DNA of 64,000 nt from Opitutaceae bacterium (GCA_030693515.1 JAUYAK010000026.1:47328-111327); one strand, 5' to 3'. Counted from the first letter of the stretch, positions 43,806 through 53,451 are shown. A program made the numbers and translations. Notes: a model not told the origin generated them from the sequence alone.

Positions 43806-46271
43806 ATGAAATCCCTGCTCCGCTCGTTTGGGTTGCTTCCTCTAGCCGCGCTGTCCCTCGCGTCCGTTCTCCTGGCGCGAGCGTCGGATTTCGAGTCGCC
43901 GCCAGCCCCGTTTCAGACGGTGCCGCGCCCGGCCGATGGCGAAACCGTGAGCGCCAACCCGCCGTGTTTCGTATTCCCGGCCCGAAAGATTTTTGACAAC
44001 TACGTCGTGGAATTCGGATCCAATGCGGAGTTTGCCGCCGGCACAACGACGCGGATGTCGAGCCCGTATATGCTCGCCGTGGCACCGGAGCCGCTGAAGC
44101 CAAACCGCTATTTCTGGCGCTGGCGGCCAGGTCGGTTGGACGATGGTCGCGACGGGTGGTCGCCCGTTCGCGCTTTCGTCGTGCCGGCCGATGCCCCGGT
44201 AATCCCGCTTCCCGATATTGATGCGCTGAAGAAACGACTCGGCGTTTCGCGGCCGCGCGTGATGGTGCGCGCAGACGAGGTGCCGGAACTTCGGCGGCGA
44301 GCGCTGGCGAGGTTCGGCCGAGAGTGGCTTCTAGGCGTTCGCCAGACCGCCGAGCAAATGCGCGGGAAAACGTTGCTGCCGGAGCCGGCGTTCCTTCCGC
44401 CGCCGAGCGATCCAAGACGGAAAATACTCTACTTGGAAACCTTTCAGACGACGCGACCTTTTTTCAAGGAGCTGAGAGTTCTGGCTGAAAACTACCTGCT
44501 CACCGGCGACGAATTGTCCGGTCAGGAAGCCAGGCGACGTTTGCTCCACATCATAGGATGGGATCCGCACGGCAGCACGCGACTGTCCCACAACGACGAA
44601 GTTGCCACCGACGTCGTGCGGTATTGTCCGGTAGCGTTTGACCGGGTATACGCACTGTTGAGTGTCGAGGAGAAGCGGCGCTGTCTCGATGTCCTGGTAA
44701 TCCGGATGCAGCAGATCCGTGATGCGTGGAAGGCGAACCCGTTTGAAAAAAATCCCTACAGAAGTCACGACATGGGTTACTTCGTGCCCGATCTGTTGCA
44801 GGCCTGCGTTGCACTTGTCGGCGAAGCGCCCGTCGAAGAGATGCTGCGCTACACCATGCTGCAGCTCTGGTCGCCATTCTTTCCTCCCTTCGGTGGTGAC
44901 GATGGCGGCTGGAGTGAAGGACCGAGCTACTGGACTTGGCTTGCCGCTGCCTTCGCGCGCACCTATCGACTCGTTGAACACGCGACCGGGGTTCCGGTGC
45001 GCTTGCGTTCGAGTCTCCGCCAGCAGTCGTTCTTCAAGCTCTACGGCAATCCGCCCTACTCGCCGATTTCTCCGTTTGGAGACAATCAGGAAAGCCCGCC
45101 CGCCGGAGGCACGATGGCGATGCTGGCCGCCCTGTATGACGATCCCTATGCCAAATGGTATGCTGAGAACCAGCGCACGCGGCTCGACGGTCTTGATGCG
45201 CTGCTCTTTGACGACAGCCGCGTGACCGCAAAGCCGCCGAGTGAACTGCCTCAGGGCCGGGCCTTCTTCGATGTCGGCCTGGCGGCGATGCATACCGACC
45301 TTTCTGACGGCGCCAATAACGTGTCACTGCTCTTTCGCAGCAGTCCGTTCGGCTCGATCAGCCACAGCTACGCCGACCAAAACACTTTTGTGCTGAATGC
45401 CTATGGCCAGGCCCTCATCGTTGCGTCGGGTTACTACCAGTCAGCCTATGGCAGTCCGCACCACGTTGAGTGGACCCGTCAGACGAGAGCGTCGAATTCC
45501 GTGTTGGTCAACGGCGAGGGCCAGCCGCGTGGCTGGGATTCCCAGGGCCGGTTGACTTTTTTCCAGACGACGCCCGCCGCCGACTACGCCATCGGCGATG
45601 CCGCGCCGGCTTACCCCGGCAAACTGGAACGTTTTGACCGGCATATAATTTTCCTGAGACCCGGGCACACCGGCGGAGCACCGATCATTGTCATCCGCGA
45701 CGAACTGCGTGCATCGAACCCCGCCACATTCCAGTTCCTGATGCACGCACTCAGCCGGATGGACGTGAACGCAGGTGCGCACCAAGTCGACCTTGCGCAA
45801 GGTGTGGCCCGCTGCCGCGTGGACTACCTCGCACCGGGTGGCCTGACATTTGATCAGAACGACCGGTTTGCCGTGCAACCGTTCAAGCCGGCACCAAATC
45901 AATGGCACCTTGTCGCAACCACGGTCGGCCCCGCGCGGGAAGTAGCCTCACTAATTGTTCTTCAACCCCACCGTGCGGGAGATGTGCTGTTGGTCCCGCG
46001 AATGATAAGCGGTGACGGTTGCGTGGGCGTGGAGTTGACCGGCAACGGACGCACCGTAACCGTGCATTTCCGCACCAGCCGCGCCGCGTCCACTGTCGGG
46101 AGGGTCGGTCGCATTACCGCCGATGCGCAAGCGGCGAGTGTCACCACCATCGACGGCAAGCCGTATTCGGCAGTCATGTTCCAAGGCCAGAAGGTGACTT
46201 GGGGTGACCGAACCCTGCTAAGGTCGACCGCACCCAAGACCTTGAGTGCTACAATACCTGTGTCCCCCTGA
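43806..46271 (+). CDS. Exported heparinase II/III-like polysaccharide lyase with N-terminal DUF4962-type domain
   Basis: An 821-residue exported protein (signal KSLLRSFGLLPLAALSLASV). A beta-sandwich domain (TVPRPADGETVSANPPCFVF) is followed by an alpha/alpha toroid (WDPHGSTRLSHNDEVATDVV, GGDDGGWSEGPSYW) and a heparinase II/III beta domain (GSISHSYADQNTFVLNAYGQ, WTRQTRASNSVLVNG). Such proteins cleave uronic-acid-containing polysaccharides by beta-elimination; conserved His and Tyr residues are present in the toroid and the ISHSYAD segment. The ATG at 43806 fits the signal peptide. It agrees with the sugar-acid genes just upstream. Confidence 0.85.
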   Translation: MKSLLRSFGLLPLAALSLASVLLARASDFESPPAPFQTVPRPADGETVSANPPCFVFPARKIFDNYVVEFGSNAEFAAGTTTRMSSPYMLAVAPEPLKPNRYFWRWRPGRLDDGRDGWSPVRAFVVPADAPVIPLPDIDALKKRLGVSRPRVMVRADEVPELRRRALARFGREWLLGVRQTAEQMRGKTLLPEPAFLPPPSDPRRKILYLETFQTTRPFFKELRVLAENYLLTGDELSGQEARRRLLHIIGWDPHGSTRLSHNDEVATDVVRYCPVAFDRVYALLSVEEKRRCLDVLVIRMQQIRDAWKANPFEKNPYRSHDMGYFVPDLLQACVALVGEAPVEEMLRYTMLQLWSPFFPPFGGDDGGWSEGPSYWTWLAAAFARTYRLVEHATGVPVRLRSSLRQQSFFKLYGNPPYSPISPFGDNQESPPAGGTMAMLAALYDDPYAKWYAENQRTRLDGLDALLFDDSRVTAKPPSELPQGRAFFDVGLAAMHTDLSDGANNVSLLFRSSPFGSISHSYADQNTFVLNAYGQALIVASGYYQSAYGSPHHVEWTRQTRASNSVLVNGEGQPRGWDSQGRLTFFQTTPAADYAIGDAAPAYPGKLERFDRHIIFLRPGHTGGAPIIVIRDELRASNPATFQFLMHALSRMDVNAGAHQVDLAQGVARCRVDYLAPGGLTFDQNDRFAVQPFKPAPNQWHLVATTVGPAREVASLIVLQPHRAGDVLLVPRMISGDGCVGVELTGNGRTVTVHFRTSRAASTVGRVGRITADAQAASVTTIDGKPYSAVMFQGQKVTWGDRTLLRSTAPKTLSATIPVSP

Positions 46272-46538
46272 ACGCCCCATGAATCGTGCCTGAACTCCGT
46301 TCGCCCCATGGAATCACCCACTCGCCCCACCCTTCTGAAAGCCACCGCGCCCGCCGCTGGTTCCGCCTTGGCGACCCGGATCTCCCCATCCATAGGTGCT
46401 CCTCACGCGCACTCCCCTCGCGCTCGGCTCGTGGCTCGAACTCGACACCACGAACGCCGACATCACTGCGGTCTTCGGAAGTGGCCAGGAAGCGTCCGCC
46501 CTCACGTGATTCGAGAAACCTCTTAACCATAATCCATC
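46272..46538 (+). other. Intergenic region with a possible C-terminal gene fragment
   Basis: From 46396 to 46509 a frame reads VLLTRTPLALGSWLELDTTN and continues to a stop. It looks protein-like and has a stop just upstream, so it may be the tail of a deleted gene. No family assigned. Nothing else was seen in this gap. Confidence 0.25.
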
Positions 46539-48065
46539 ATGCAACAAACCATTCGCCGCAACCTCGCCTCAGCCATCGCAACGCTCACGCAAGCCGGGCG
46601 CGCGTTTCGCCACGTCTCCGGATTTACCGGACTGGCTGGGCTTGTTGCTGCAGCCGTCCTGCTCCTGGTGCCGATGCGAGCGCAGTCAGCGGACAGCGTC
46701 CGCTTGGAACGATCCGAGGCCTGGGCGCCGCAACCCTTGGCCGCACCGAAAACGGCCCAACAGCCCGACGGCACGGTGGCCATCGCAGGCAACGCCACGC
46801 GCACCTGCACCGGCGGATGGCAGTTCGTCTACGCTGGCGTGCGCGGCGGCCAGACCTACCGGTTGCGCGCCCGGGTTGGGCACCGCGACGTGGCCAATCC
46901 GCGGGATTCCCTCCTCGCCCTCGCGTATTGGGGCAAATGGGAGCCGACGCAGAACAAAACCAGAACTGTGCCGTATGATTATCTTTCGCCCCAGCTGGTT
47001 TCGCCGAGTGCCATCAATTTCGAAACCACCGTCACGGCCCCGGACGGTGCCACCGCCCTGACGATCCGCTACCTGTTCCGCTGGTCCGAGCAGGGGACCT
47101 CAAATTGGTCGGCACCTCAGATTGAACTGGCCACGGCCCAAGAGCGCAAACCGGTCAAGATTTGCGTTGTCAGCAATCCGAAGACGGCCGGTTCGCCGGT
47201 CAAGGTTCGGCCCTTGGCCGCCGGCCTTGGGCTGTCCGGCGACGTCGAGCAAAGCGTGAATTTGTGGGCCAGTCTGATTTTGGAAGCCTGCCAGCGCCAG
47301 CCCCAGCTCATCCTCATACCCGAGACCGTGATCGGGGGCCAGAATCCGTTGGAAGGCGCGATCACCGTGCCCGGTCCGGCCACCCAACCGTTCGAGAAGA
47401 TCGCGCGCGATCATCACGTCTATCTGATGCTCGGCGTCTATGAGCGAGACCGCGATGCCGTTTACAACAGCACGGTGCTGATCGATCCCCAGGGTAAAGT
47501 TGCCGGCGTTTACCGCAAGGTCCACCTCGCCACCGACGAAGGCTGGTCGGGCATCTCGCCGGGGAACGGTTTTCCGGTCTTTGATTCGGAAATCGGCCGG
47601 ATCGGCTCCATGATCTGCATGGATTCGATGCTGAGCGAGCCGGCGCGGATGCTGGCCCTCAACGGCGCTGATTTCATTTGTCTCCCGATCATGGGCGATC
47701 TGCGGGCTGATCGTCTGACGCCCGGTCCGCCGATGTTCAACGAGGAGCGATGGAAGGCCATCATGCGCACCCGCGCACTCGACAACCAAGTTTGCCTCAT
47801 CGTGGCGCGCAATGCGGGTCAGGGCAGTTGTATCATTAACCGGCGCGGCGATATTGTGGCTTGGAATGAAGGCGATCGAAACATCATCGAGGCCACCCTC
47901 CCGCCGGACTCAGTTCGCTACTGGGACGGCGGAGACGTGCGCGAAACCACATTCCTGCTCCGCCGCCCCCGGCTTTATTACCCCTACGCCGACGAGGCCG
48001 TCTTGGGGCCGTTGGCGCCCAAGCCTGTCCGATCCCAAACATCGGACAGCCGGTCCCAGCCATGA
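46539..48065 (+). CDS. Exported nitrilase-superfamily carbon-nitrogen hydrolase with N-terminal beta domain
   Basis: A 508-residue protein with a long n-region and a membrane or signal segment (FTGLAGLVAAAVLLLVPMRA). Residues 55-200 form a beta-rich domain that looks like a carbohydrate-binding module (YAGVRGGQTYRLRARVG). Residues 207-480 are a nitrilase domain with the catalytic triad: Glu in LILIPETV (~263), Lys in VYRKVHLA (~327) and Cys in SMICMDSML (~360). Nitrilase-family enzymes hydrolyse amides or nitriles and are usually cytoplasmic; export and the added domain suggest action on an N-acylated or amidated polysaccharide. Confidence 0.85.
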   Translation: MQQTIRRNLASAIATLTQAGRAFRHVSGFTGLAGLVAAAVLLLVPMRAQSADSVRLERSEAWAPQPLAAPKTAQQPDGTVAIAGNATRTCTGGWQFVYAGVRGGQTYRLRARVGHRDVANPRDSLLALAYWGKWEPTQNKTRTVPYDYLSPQLVSPSAINFETTVTAPDGATALTIRYLFRWSEQGTSNWSAPQIELATAQERKPVKICVVSNPKTAGSPVKVRPLAAGLGLSGDVEQSVNLWASLILEACQRQPQLILIPETVIGGQNPLEGAITVPGPATQPFEKIARDHHVYLMLGVYERDRDAVYNSTVLIDPQGKVAGVYRKVHLATDEGWSGISPGNGFPVFDSEIGRIGSMICMDSMLSEPARMLALNGADFICLPIMGDLRADRLTPGPPMFNEERWKAIMRTRALDNQVCLIVARNAGQGSCIINRRGDIVAWNEGDRNIIEATLPPDSVRYWDGGDVRETTFLLRRPRLYYPYADEAVLGPLAPKPVRSQTSDSRSQP

Positions 48066-48165
48066 AGCCCTCAAACTCGCACCCCATCCATCAGCCGCCT
48101 GACGGGTTGGTGGCTGTGATAGGCTGACTCGTCGGGAAACCAATTCTCGCGAGCACATCTGTCCC

Positions 48166-49065
48166 ATGATGACCCGCCGCCAATTCGTTGCCGCCACGAC
48201 GACCGCTGCTGCTCTGACGGTCGTCCCGTCCCAGCTCCGTGCCGTGGAACCCACCCGGCCGCGCTGGCCGATCATCGGCTTCACGAAGCCGTTTCAAAAT
48301 CTCAGTTTTGACGCCGCGGCCGACACCGTGGCGGAGATCGGTTGGGACGGCATTGAGTGCCCGGTGAGACCGAAAGGGCAAATCGAGCCCGAGCGCGCGG
48401 CGGAGGATCTGCCGCGGCTGGCCGAGGCGCTCAAGCGGCACGGTCGGGTGATCGCCCAACTGGCCACCAATATCACCAGCGTGGCGCAGCCAAATACTGA
48501 ACGGGTGCTCCGCACAGCCGCCGCGCTCGGCATCAAACGCTACCGGCTCGGCGAGTGGCGCTACGATTTGCAAAAACCAATCGCCGACCAGCTCGCAAAT
48601 GTGACAGTGCAATTGCGCGATCTGGCCGCGCTCAACCGGGAGCTGGGCCTGCAGGCCGGCTTCCAAAACCATTCCGGCCTACGGTATGTGGGCGGACCGG
48701 TCTGGGACCTCTGGACCGCCATGCAGGGTCTCGACGCCCGCCAGATGGGAATCTGCTTCGACATCGGCCATGCCACCGTCGAAGGCGGAACGGTGTGGCC
48801 GGTCAACGCCCGCCTGATGCGGGACCGCCTCACGGCGGTCATCGTCAAGGATTTCATCTGGCAACGAACGGCCAAGGGTTGGGAACCGCAGTGGGTCGGA
48901 CTCGGGGACGGCATGATAAATCGCGAATTTTTCCGCTGGCTGAGAACGACGACCTACGCCGGGCCGATCATCCAGCACCACGAGTATGACCACGGCAAGG
49001 GAGCACCCATGATCGCCCGGATGCAACAGGACCTCAAGGTGCTGCGCGAATGGCTGGCGGCATAG
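48166..49065 (+). CDS. Exported sugar phosphate isomerase/epimerase-like TIM barrel
   Basis: A 299-residue xylose-isomerase-like barrel with a Tat-type signal (TRRQFVAATTTAAALTVVP). Motifs: GLQAGFQNHSGLRYVGG, MGICFDIGHATVEGG and AVIVKDFIWQ. It is the fourth exported barrel in the window. It lies 100 bases after the nitrilase gene and ends facing the regulator gene at 49132. A second ATG at 48169 is equally possible. Confidence 0.85.
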   Translation: MMTRRQFVAATTTAAALTVVPSQLRAVEPTRPRWPIIGFTKPFQNLSFDAAADTVAEIGWDGIECPVRPKGQIEPERAAEDLPRLAEALKRHGRVIAQLATNITSVAQPNTERVLRTAAALGIKRYRLGEWRYDLQKPIADQLANVTVQLRDLAALNRELGLQAGFQNHSGLRYVGGPVWDLWTAMQGLDARQMGICFDIGHATVEGGTVWPVNARLMRDRLTAVIVKDFIWQRTAKGWEPQWVGLGDGMINREFFRWLRTTTYAGPIIQHHEYDHGKGAPMIARMQQDLKVLREWLAA

Positions 49066-49131
49066 TGCTCATGCGCCCTTCATCTCGCGCAAGCGGTTCG
49101 TGAAAATCGCTGCTGCCTGTATGCCATACTC

Positions 49132-49788
49132 TCAAAACAACCGGTCGCGCATCGCCTTGGCCACGGCTCCGCTGCGCGTGTTGACGTGGAGTTTTTCGTA
49201 GATTGCGCGGGTGTAGCCGTCGGTTGTGTGCGCGCTGAGGCCGAGGCGCTCGGCAATTTCCTTGTTGGTCAGACCATCGACCATGCCCTCGATGATTTGG
49301 CGCTCGCGCGGCGAGAGCCCTGCCATCGCGGTTTCGCGCGGGGCCAGACGTGAGAACATTTCCAACACGCGGCGCGCGACACGCGGCGTCATTGGTGAAC
49401 CGCCCCGGCTGACCTCGTCCAGCGCGGCGGCCAAATCACCAAGTGGCGCGCCCTTGAGCAGGTAACCGGACGCGCCGGCACAGATGGCGCGGTAGATTTT
49501 ATCATCGTCGTCGAAGACGGTGAGAATCACGACCTGCGTGCGCGGCGAGGCTTGTTTGAGCAACGCAATGCCGTCGATGCCGCTCATCCCCGGCAGTCCG
49601 ACATCGAGCAAAATGACATCGGGCCTGGCTTCGTCCGACTCTCCGAGCCGGGTGAGCGCGTCTTCGCAGCGCTGAAATTGGGCGGCGCAGGCAAACCCCG
49701 GGATGGCGGCGATCGCCCGCGCGACGGTGTGACGCAAGGTCGCGTTGTCTTCGATGAGCCAGACACTCTGCTTGGCGACGATGGTCAT
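49132..49788 (-). CDS. NarL/LuxR-type response regulator, module B
   Basis: A 218-residue regulator, the same length as the one at 13324. Receiver features: WLIEDN, ILLDVGLPGMSG and GASGYLLKG. The helix-turn-helix reads TNKEIAERLGLSAHTTDGYT, with TTDGYT in place of TVKxHV; the following helix (IYEKLHVNTRSGAVAKAMR) is the same as in module A. The two regulators are therefore expected to recognise similar DNA. The start overlaps the kinase stop by 4 bases. Confidence 0.95.
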   Translation of the reverse strand: MTIVAKQSVWLIEDNATLRHTVARAIAAIPGFACAAQFQRCEDALTRLGESDEARPDVILLDVGLPGMSGIDGIALLKQASPRTQVVILTVFDDDDKIYRAICAGASGYLLKGAPLGDLAAALDEVSRGGSPMTPRVARRVLEMFSRLAPRETAMAGLSPRERQIIEGMVDGLTNKEIAERLGLSAHTTDGYTRAIYEKLHVNTRSGAVAKAMRDRLF

Positions 49789-51821
49789 ATTGAGGTAGCG
49801 GGATTTTTGACTACGGAGCGCAAAGAACCATTCAAAGCAACGCGCACGCCCTGTCCGGGACGGCCTTCGAGGGCAAGTTCGCCGCCAAGCATTTCGGCGC
49901 GGTGGCGCAGACTCGTGAATCCGTGCCCGTCTCCCTGGCGCGCAACCTCAAAACCGCGGCCATCGTCGCGGACCTCGAGGGTGAAACGCTCATCGCACAC
50001 GGAGAGGTGAATCTCGACGCGGCGCGCACCGGCATGGCGCAGGACATTGTGGAGCATCTCTTTTAGCGCGAGGAGCAGATGCCGTTGCACATCCAGCGAC
50101 GGCGCAGCGTCCAAGCCGGTGATTTCAAACTTCCAATCGAGACCGTCGAGCAGCCGGCGCGCGGCGGCACGCAGCCGTTCCGCGAGCAGCGGCGCATCGT
50201 GCGGTCCCGGCTGGATCAACCAGACGATGTCGCGCATCGCCGCCGCGGATTCGTTGGCGAGCCGCCGGATTTCCTCCACGTCTCCGGCGGGTATACCGGC
50301 GTTCTGCCGCTGGCCCAGTTCGGTGAGCAGCGCGATGCTGGCCAGATTGCTCCCAATCTCGTCGTGGAGATCGCCCGCAATCCTGCGCTGGAGGCCGACC
50401 ACGGTGCGGGCCTGGGCCCGGCGCGCCCGGTAAAAAACCGCCAAGGTGCCGACCACCAGGACACTCAGCGCGGAGCCAATTGTCCAAGCGGCGGCCCGGA
50501 CCAAAACGGGCTGGATCGCGGCCATCCTTGCGCGGATGCCGTCGATTTCAAACAACACTTCTCGGCGGCGTGACAATGCCGCCAACCACTCGGGCCACTC
50601 GACGAATTTCTGAGCCGCGCGCAGGCCGTCGGTGAGAAACTCGGCTGAAAAATTGTGCGGGAGACTGTCGTAGACGCTGCTGGCCGTGACGGGGGCCCCA
50701 GCCGCGAGGTTGCTATCGCCCCGGTAGACCTGCATCTCGGCCAACGCAAAAATGTGGACGCCTTCACGTCGCTGCCAGAGTTCTTCCGCCGTCGCGCGCA
50801 CATATTGCGCCGGCCAGCCTCTCCCGGGAATCGTGAGTGGATTGAATACGGGATCGCCCCGAGGGTGCGCCGCCCAATCGACCAGCACTCGTGACCGCGA
50901 GAAGTCGGCCTGCTCGGATATTTCCACCCTGAGTTTGCCCGGAAATCCGTAACCGTGGGTGTCGGTATATTCCAATAGGCGTGCCGGCAGCAGCCGCACT
51001 TCGTCGATCGGTTGCACGGCACCGAGATCAATTTGCACCCAGGTGACGGTCGAAGCCCGGTCGAACCGCGCCGACTCCCAACCGTGAGCCAGCGGCCGAT
51101 CACTCTTGGCAAGCGGCGCCCCGAGCATGCTCTGGCCATCGATCAGATTTTCCCGGCTCCAGGCCGGCGCACTCTCGAGCGAGCCGCTGGACTGCACGGT
51201 CACACCAGCCAGACCGGTCGCGAGGTTTCGATTTCCCTGCAACACCATGATTTCGCCCAATGCGTAGGTGCGATAGCGATTTTTGCTCCATGGCTTGTGC
51301 ATGGTCACTCGCACGCGCCGCGCCGAGGTGCCGCGTGCCGGGACGAACACAGGGAGCCCGCCGGGATTGGGAAAGTCCGCCGCCGTGTAATCGGCAATCA
51401 CGGCCAGCGACCCGTTTTCGTCCGCCAGTTCGACGCGGAACCGGAGCGGAAACCCAATGCCGGACTCGCTGACTCCGGCAGCCGGTGCGTCGGCCGGAAT
51501 CAGGGCGATGGCATCGATGCGGTGAGGGGCTCCGAGATCGATCTCCACCCACTGCCGAATCGGCAACGAATCGTCGTAACCGAAAACTTTCCAACCAATG
51601 CGAGCGCTTCGGTCGTTTTTCGGTGGCTGCGCCAGCTCGAGCAGCGCGGCTTCGAGCCGACGCCGGCGATCATCGAGTTCGCGATACTCCGTATTGATTA
51701 TCCGCGCAACCACGCCAAGCACGGAAAATACTCGCTCATCCGGATTGGCCTCCTGCCCGCGCAGACCGGACACCACCGCGAGCGCCGTCGTCGCAAACCA
51801 GATTGAATAATAATCACGCAT
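49785..51821 (-). CDS. Sensor histidine kinase with two discoidin-like periplasmic domains, module B
   Basis: A 678-residue paralogue of the kinase at 13977. Signal or anchor (YYSIWFATTALAVVSGLRG), two discoidin-like domains (WVEIDLGAPHRIDAIALIPA; VQIDLGAVQPIDEVRLLPAR), one membrane helix (AAAWTIGSALSVLVVGTLAV), then a HisKA_3 box (DLHDEIGSNLASIALL) and HATPase (NVLRHAG, DDGRGF, HGFTSLRHRA). The start at 51821 removes an extension with no family support. Domain order and spacing match module A closely, while surface loops of the sensor domains differ, so the ligands may differ. Confidence 0.9.
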   Translation of the reverse strand: MRDYYSIWFATTALAVVSGLRGQEANPDERVFSVLGVVARIINTEYRELDDRRRRLEAALLELAQPPKNDRSARIGWKVFGYDDSLPIRQWVEIDLGAPHRIDAIALIPADAPAAGVSESGIGFPLRFRVELADENGSLAVIADYTAADFPNPGGLPVFVPARGTSARRVRVTMHKPWSKNRYRTYALGEIMVLQGNRNLATGLAGVTVQSSGSLESAPAWSRENLIDGQSMLGAPLAKSDRPLAHGWESARFDRASTVTWVQIDLGAVQPIDEVRLLPARLLEYTDTHGYGFPGKLRVEISEQADFSRSRVLVDWAAHPRGDPVFNPLTIPGRGWPAQYVRATAEELWQRREGVHIFALAEMQVYRGDSNLAAGAPVTASSVYDSLPHNFSAEFLTDGLRAAQKFVEWPEWLAALSRRREVLFEIDGIRARMAAIQPVLVRAAAWTIGSALSVLVVGTLAVFYRARRAQARTVVGLQRRIAGDLHDEIGSNLASIALLTELGQRQNAGIPAGDVEEIRRLANESAAAMRDIVWLIQPGPHDAPLLAERLRAAARRLLDGLDWKFEITGLDAAPSLDVQRHLLLALKEMLHNVLRHAGARRVEIHLSVCDERFTLEVRDDGRGFEVARQGDGHGFTSLRHRAEMLGGELALEGRPGQGVRVALNGSLRSVVKNPATSI

Positions 51822-51959
51822 CGCTGATCGGAGAGATGGCGATCGAATCCACGAGTGGCAATTTCGGATCATAGCGGGCAGCGCATCACCCCTTCACAAC
51901 GCTCAGCCGTAAAAATCTCCTGCCAGGCAAACCATGGTCACACGAGCGGCCGAGCGGAT

Positions 51960-53060
51960 TCATGGGCGAGCCGCCTCCCGCAGTTGTTTGCCATCCACCC
52001 GCACGACGACAAGCGCGTGTGAAGTCTGGGCGGTGATAAAAAGATAGCCGTCGTGGTAGGCAAGATCGTGCGCGTCGTCGCCCCCGCCGCTGAATGCCGC
52101 GGGAGCGGAGACGCGGGCGAGTTCGCGTGGTTGCCCGGGATTCGAGACGTCGATGGCCTGCACCGTCTGACCGCCGGCGGCGAAGACGATGCGACCTGAA
52201 ACCGCGAGCCCGGATGAGCCGCGATCGTCGGAAAAAACAATGGTGCCGCGCACGCGAGGCTTGGCCGGATTCGACAGGTCCACGATCGTGACATGGTTCG
52301 TCGAGCCAACATACGCGAAGGAACCTGCGGTGACCACGCGATGGGCACCGGCGAACCGTCGGTCAGTGATGATGGTCGGCGAGCCCCATTGCTCCGGTGC
52401 CAATGCCGCGCGGGTCACTGGGTCGATCACGCCGTAGGTTCCAAACCGACCACGTTTGGTATCGCGACCGAAACCGTCCCCATCCACGACGACCAGGAAA
52501 TCACCCGAGAGTGCGACATCATGGGGCCCGGCGAGATTGTCGCGCTCCCGCACTGCGCGCGTTCCGAGGAGACGAATCCTGTCCGTGCCGCTGACATCGG
52601 CCGAAAAAATATAGCCGTTGCTGTTCGCCCCGTAGACCGTGTCGCCAAAGCGGGCGAAGCTATTGACCTGATCGATTCGCGGGCGGTCCCGGAGCGTTGC
52701 GAGCAGGGCGGGCATTGAGGGTTGGCGAACGTCGAACAGCAGCAATTCGCGGGCGCCGACCAACAATCGACCGCGGTCGAGAGGCAGCACCGTTTGCACG
52801 TCCGCATAAGTCTCGGCACTCTGGTCGGACCAGAGCAGCTCAGGGGAGCTCGGTTGTGCGACACTTACGATGGCCAGCGAACCGCCTTTGCCGGCGATGT
52901 AGGCGAGACCAGCGTGCATCCGAATGACGTGAGCGCCCGCGAGCGCCGTCTGGTCCTGAAGGACGGCGACTACAGTCAGGCCGTCCGGCTGGGCGGTCAG
53001 CGAAGTCGCGAGGCCAAAAAAAGCGGCGGAGGAAAGGGAAGCAATGACGGCAAAATTCAT
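51960..53060 (-). CDS. Secreted LVIVD-repeat beta-propeller, module B
   Basis: A 366-residue exported propeller (signal MNFAVIASLSSAAFFGLATS). Blades include GLAYIAGKGGSLAIVSVAQP, VTIVDLSNPAKPRVRGTIVF and HDLAYHDGYLFITAQTSHAL. It is homologous to the propeller at 16174 and to the C-terminus of the sulfatase at 19729. It lies 138 bases upstream of kinase B on the same strand, with promoter P6 just 30 bases before its ATG. Confidence 0.88.
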   Translation of the reverse strand: MNFAVIASLSSAAFFGLATSLTAQPDGLTVVAVLQDQTALAGAHVIRMHAGLAYIAGKGGSLAIVSVAQPSSPELLWSDQSAETYADVQTVLPLDRGRLLVGARELLLFDVRQPSMPALLATLRDRPRIDQVNSFARFGDTVYGANSNGYIFSADVSGTDRIRLLGTRAVRERDNLAGPHDVALSGDFLVVVDGDGFGRDTKRGRFGTYGVIDPVTRAALAPEQWGSPTIITDRRFAGAHRVVTAGSFAYVGSTNHVTIVDLSNPAKPRVRGTIVFSDDRGSSGLAVSGRIVFAAGGQTVQAIDVSNPGQPRELARVSAPAAFSGGGDDAHDLAYHDGYLFITAQTSHALVVVRVDGKQLREAARP

Positions 53061-53089
53061 CCGGTAGTATGAGGTCTGCCCTCTGTCAC

Positions 53090-53135
53090 AGAGTGCCCGA
53101 AACGCGCCGTTTGCTCAATCCACGTAAACACGTGT
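53090..53135 (-). promoter_or_regulatory. Promoter P6 with shared operator, upstream of LVIVD/kinase/regulator operon B
   Basis: Minus strand: GTGTTTACGTGGA block (53135-53119), -35 TTGAGC (53118-53113), 17-base spacer, -10 CACTCT (53095-53090). It has no long C-run. It faces P7 on the plus strand, just as P3 faces P4. Confidence 0.7.
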
Positions 53136-53241
53136 GCGCATTCCGCGACACGGGCGACGGACTACGTGCCGATTCACGAACCAAAGGTTCTGTTTCACGT
53201 GACATAGGTCCGATCGTCCGCACCTGTTCCCCTCGCCTACT

Positions 53242-53287
53242 CCCCGTGTTTGCGTGGATTGAACGCGCCGGACACTCCTGCGACAAT
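53242..53287 (+). promoter_or_regulatory. Promoter P7 with shared operator, upstream of the carrageenase-like gene
   Basis: CCCCGTGTTTGCGTGGA (53242-53258), -35 TTGAAC (53259-53264), 17-base spacer, -10 GACAAT (53282-53287). The element and about 90 bases downstream are repeated at 56409. Confidence 0.78.
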
Positions 53288-53347
53288 GGCAACCGGTCGC
53301 GCTGCGATCGGCTCAACATCGCACCGTGAATCCTCGTCTCCATTCCC
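53242..53347 (+). repeat. Promoter-leader repeat, copy 1
   Basis: About 105 bases including P7 and the start of the leader, matched at 56409-56520 with roughly 85-90% identity by eye. Similarity begins exactly at the CCCCGTG of the operator. Confidence 0.8.
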
Positions 53348-53451
53348 GCGCAATGCACCCCCTCTGCTTCTGGTGGTTCACCGACAGCCTTACGCTCCGC
53401 GACGCAAACGGCAATCCGTTCCGCCGAAATACCGGCTCCACAACTCGCACA

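Noticed and set aside
49066..49131. Possible terminator between the convergent isomerase and regulator genes
   Set aside because: No clear stem-loop with a T-run on either strand.
53060..53089. Ten-codon frame from a GTG right after the P6 -10 box, ending on the LVIVD start codon
   Set aside because: The GTG would lie upstream of the predicted transcription start, so it is probably not in the mRNA.
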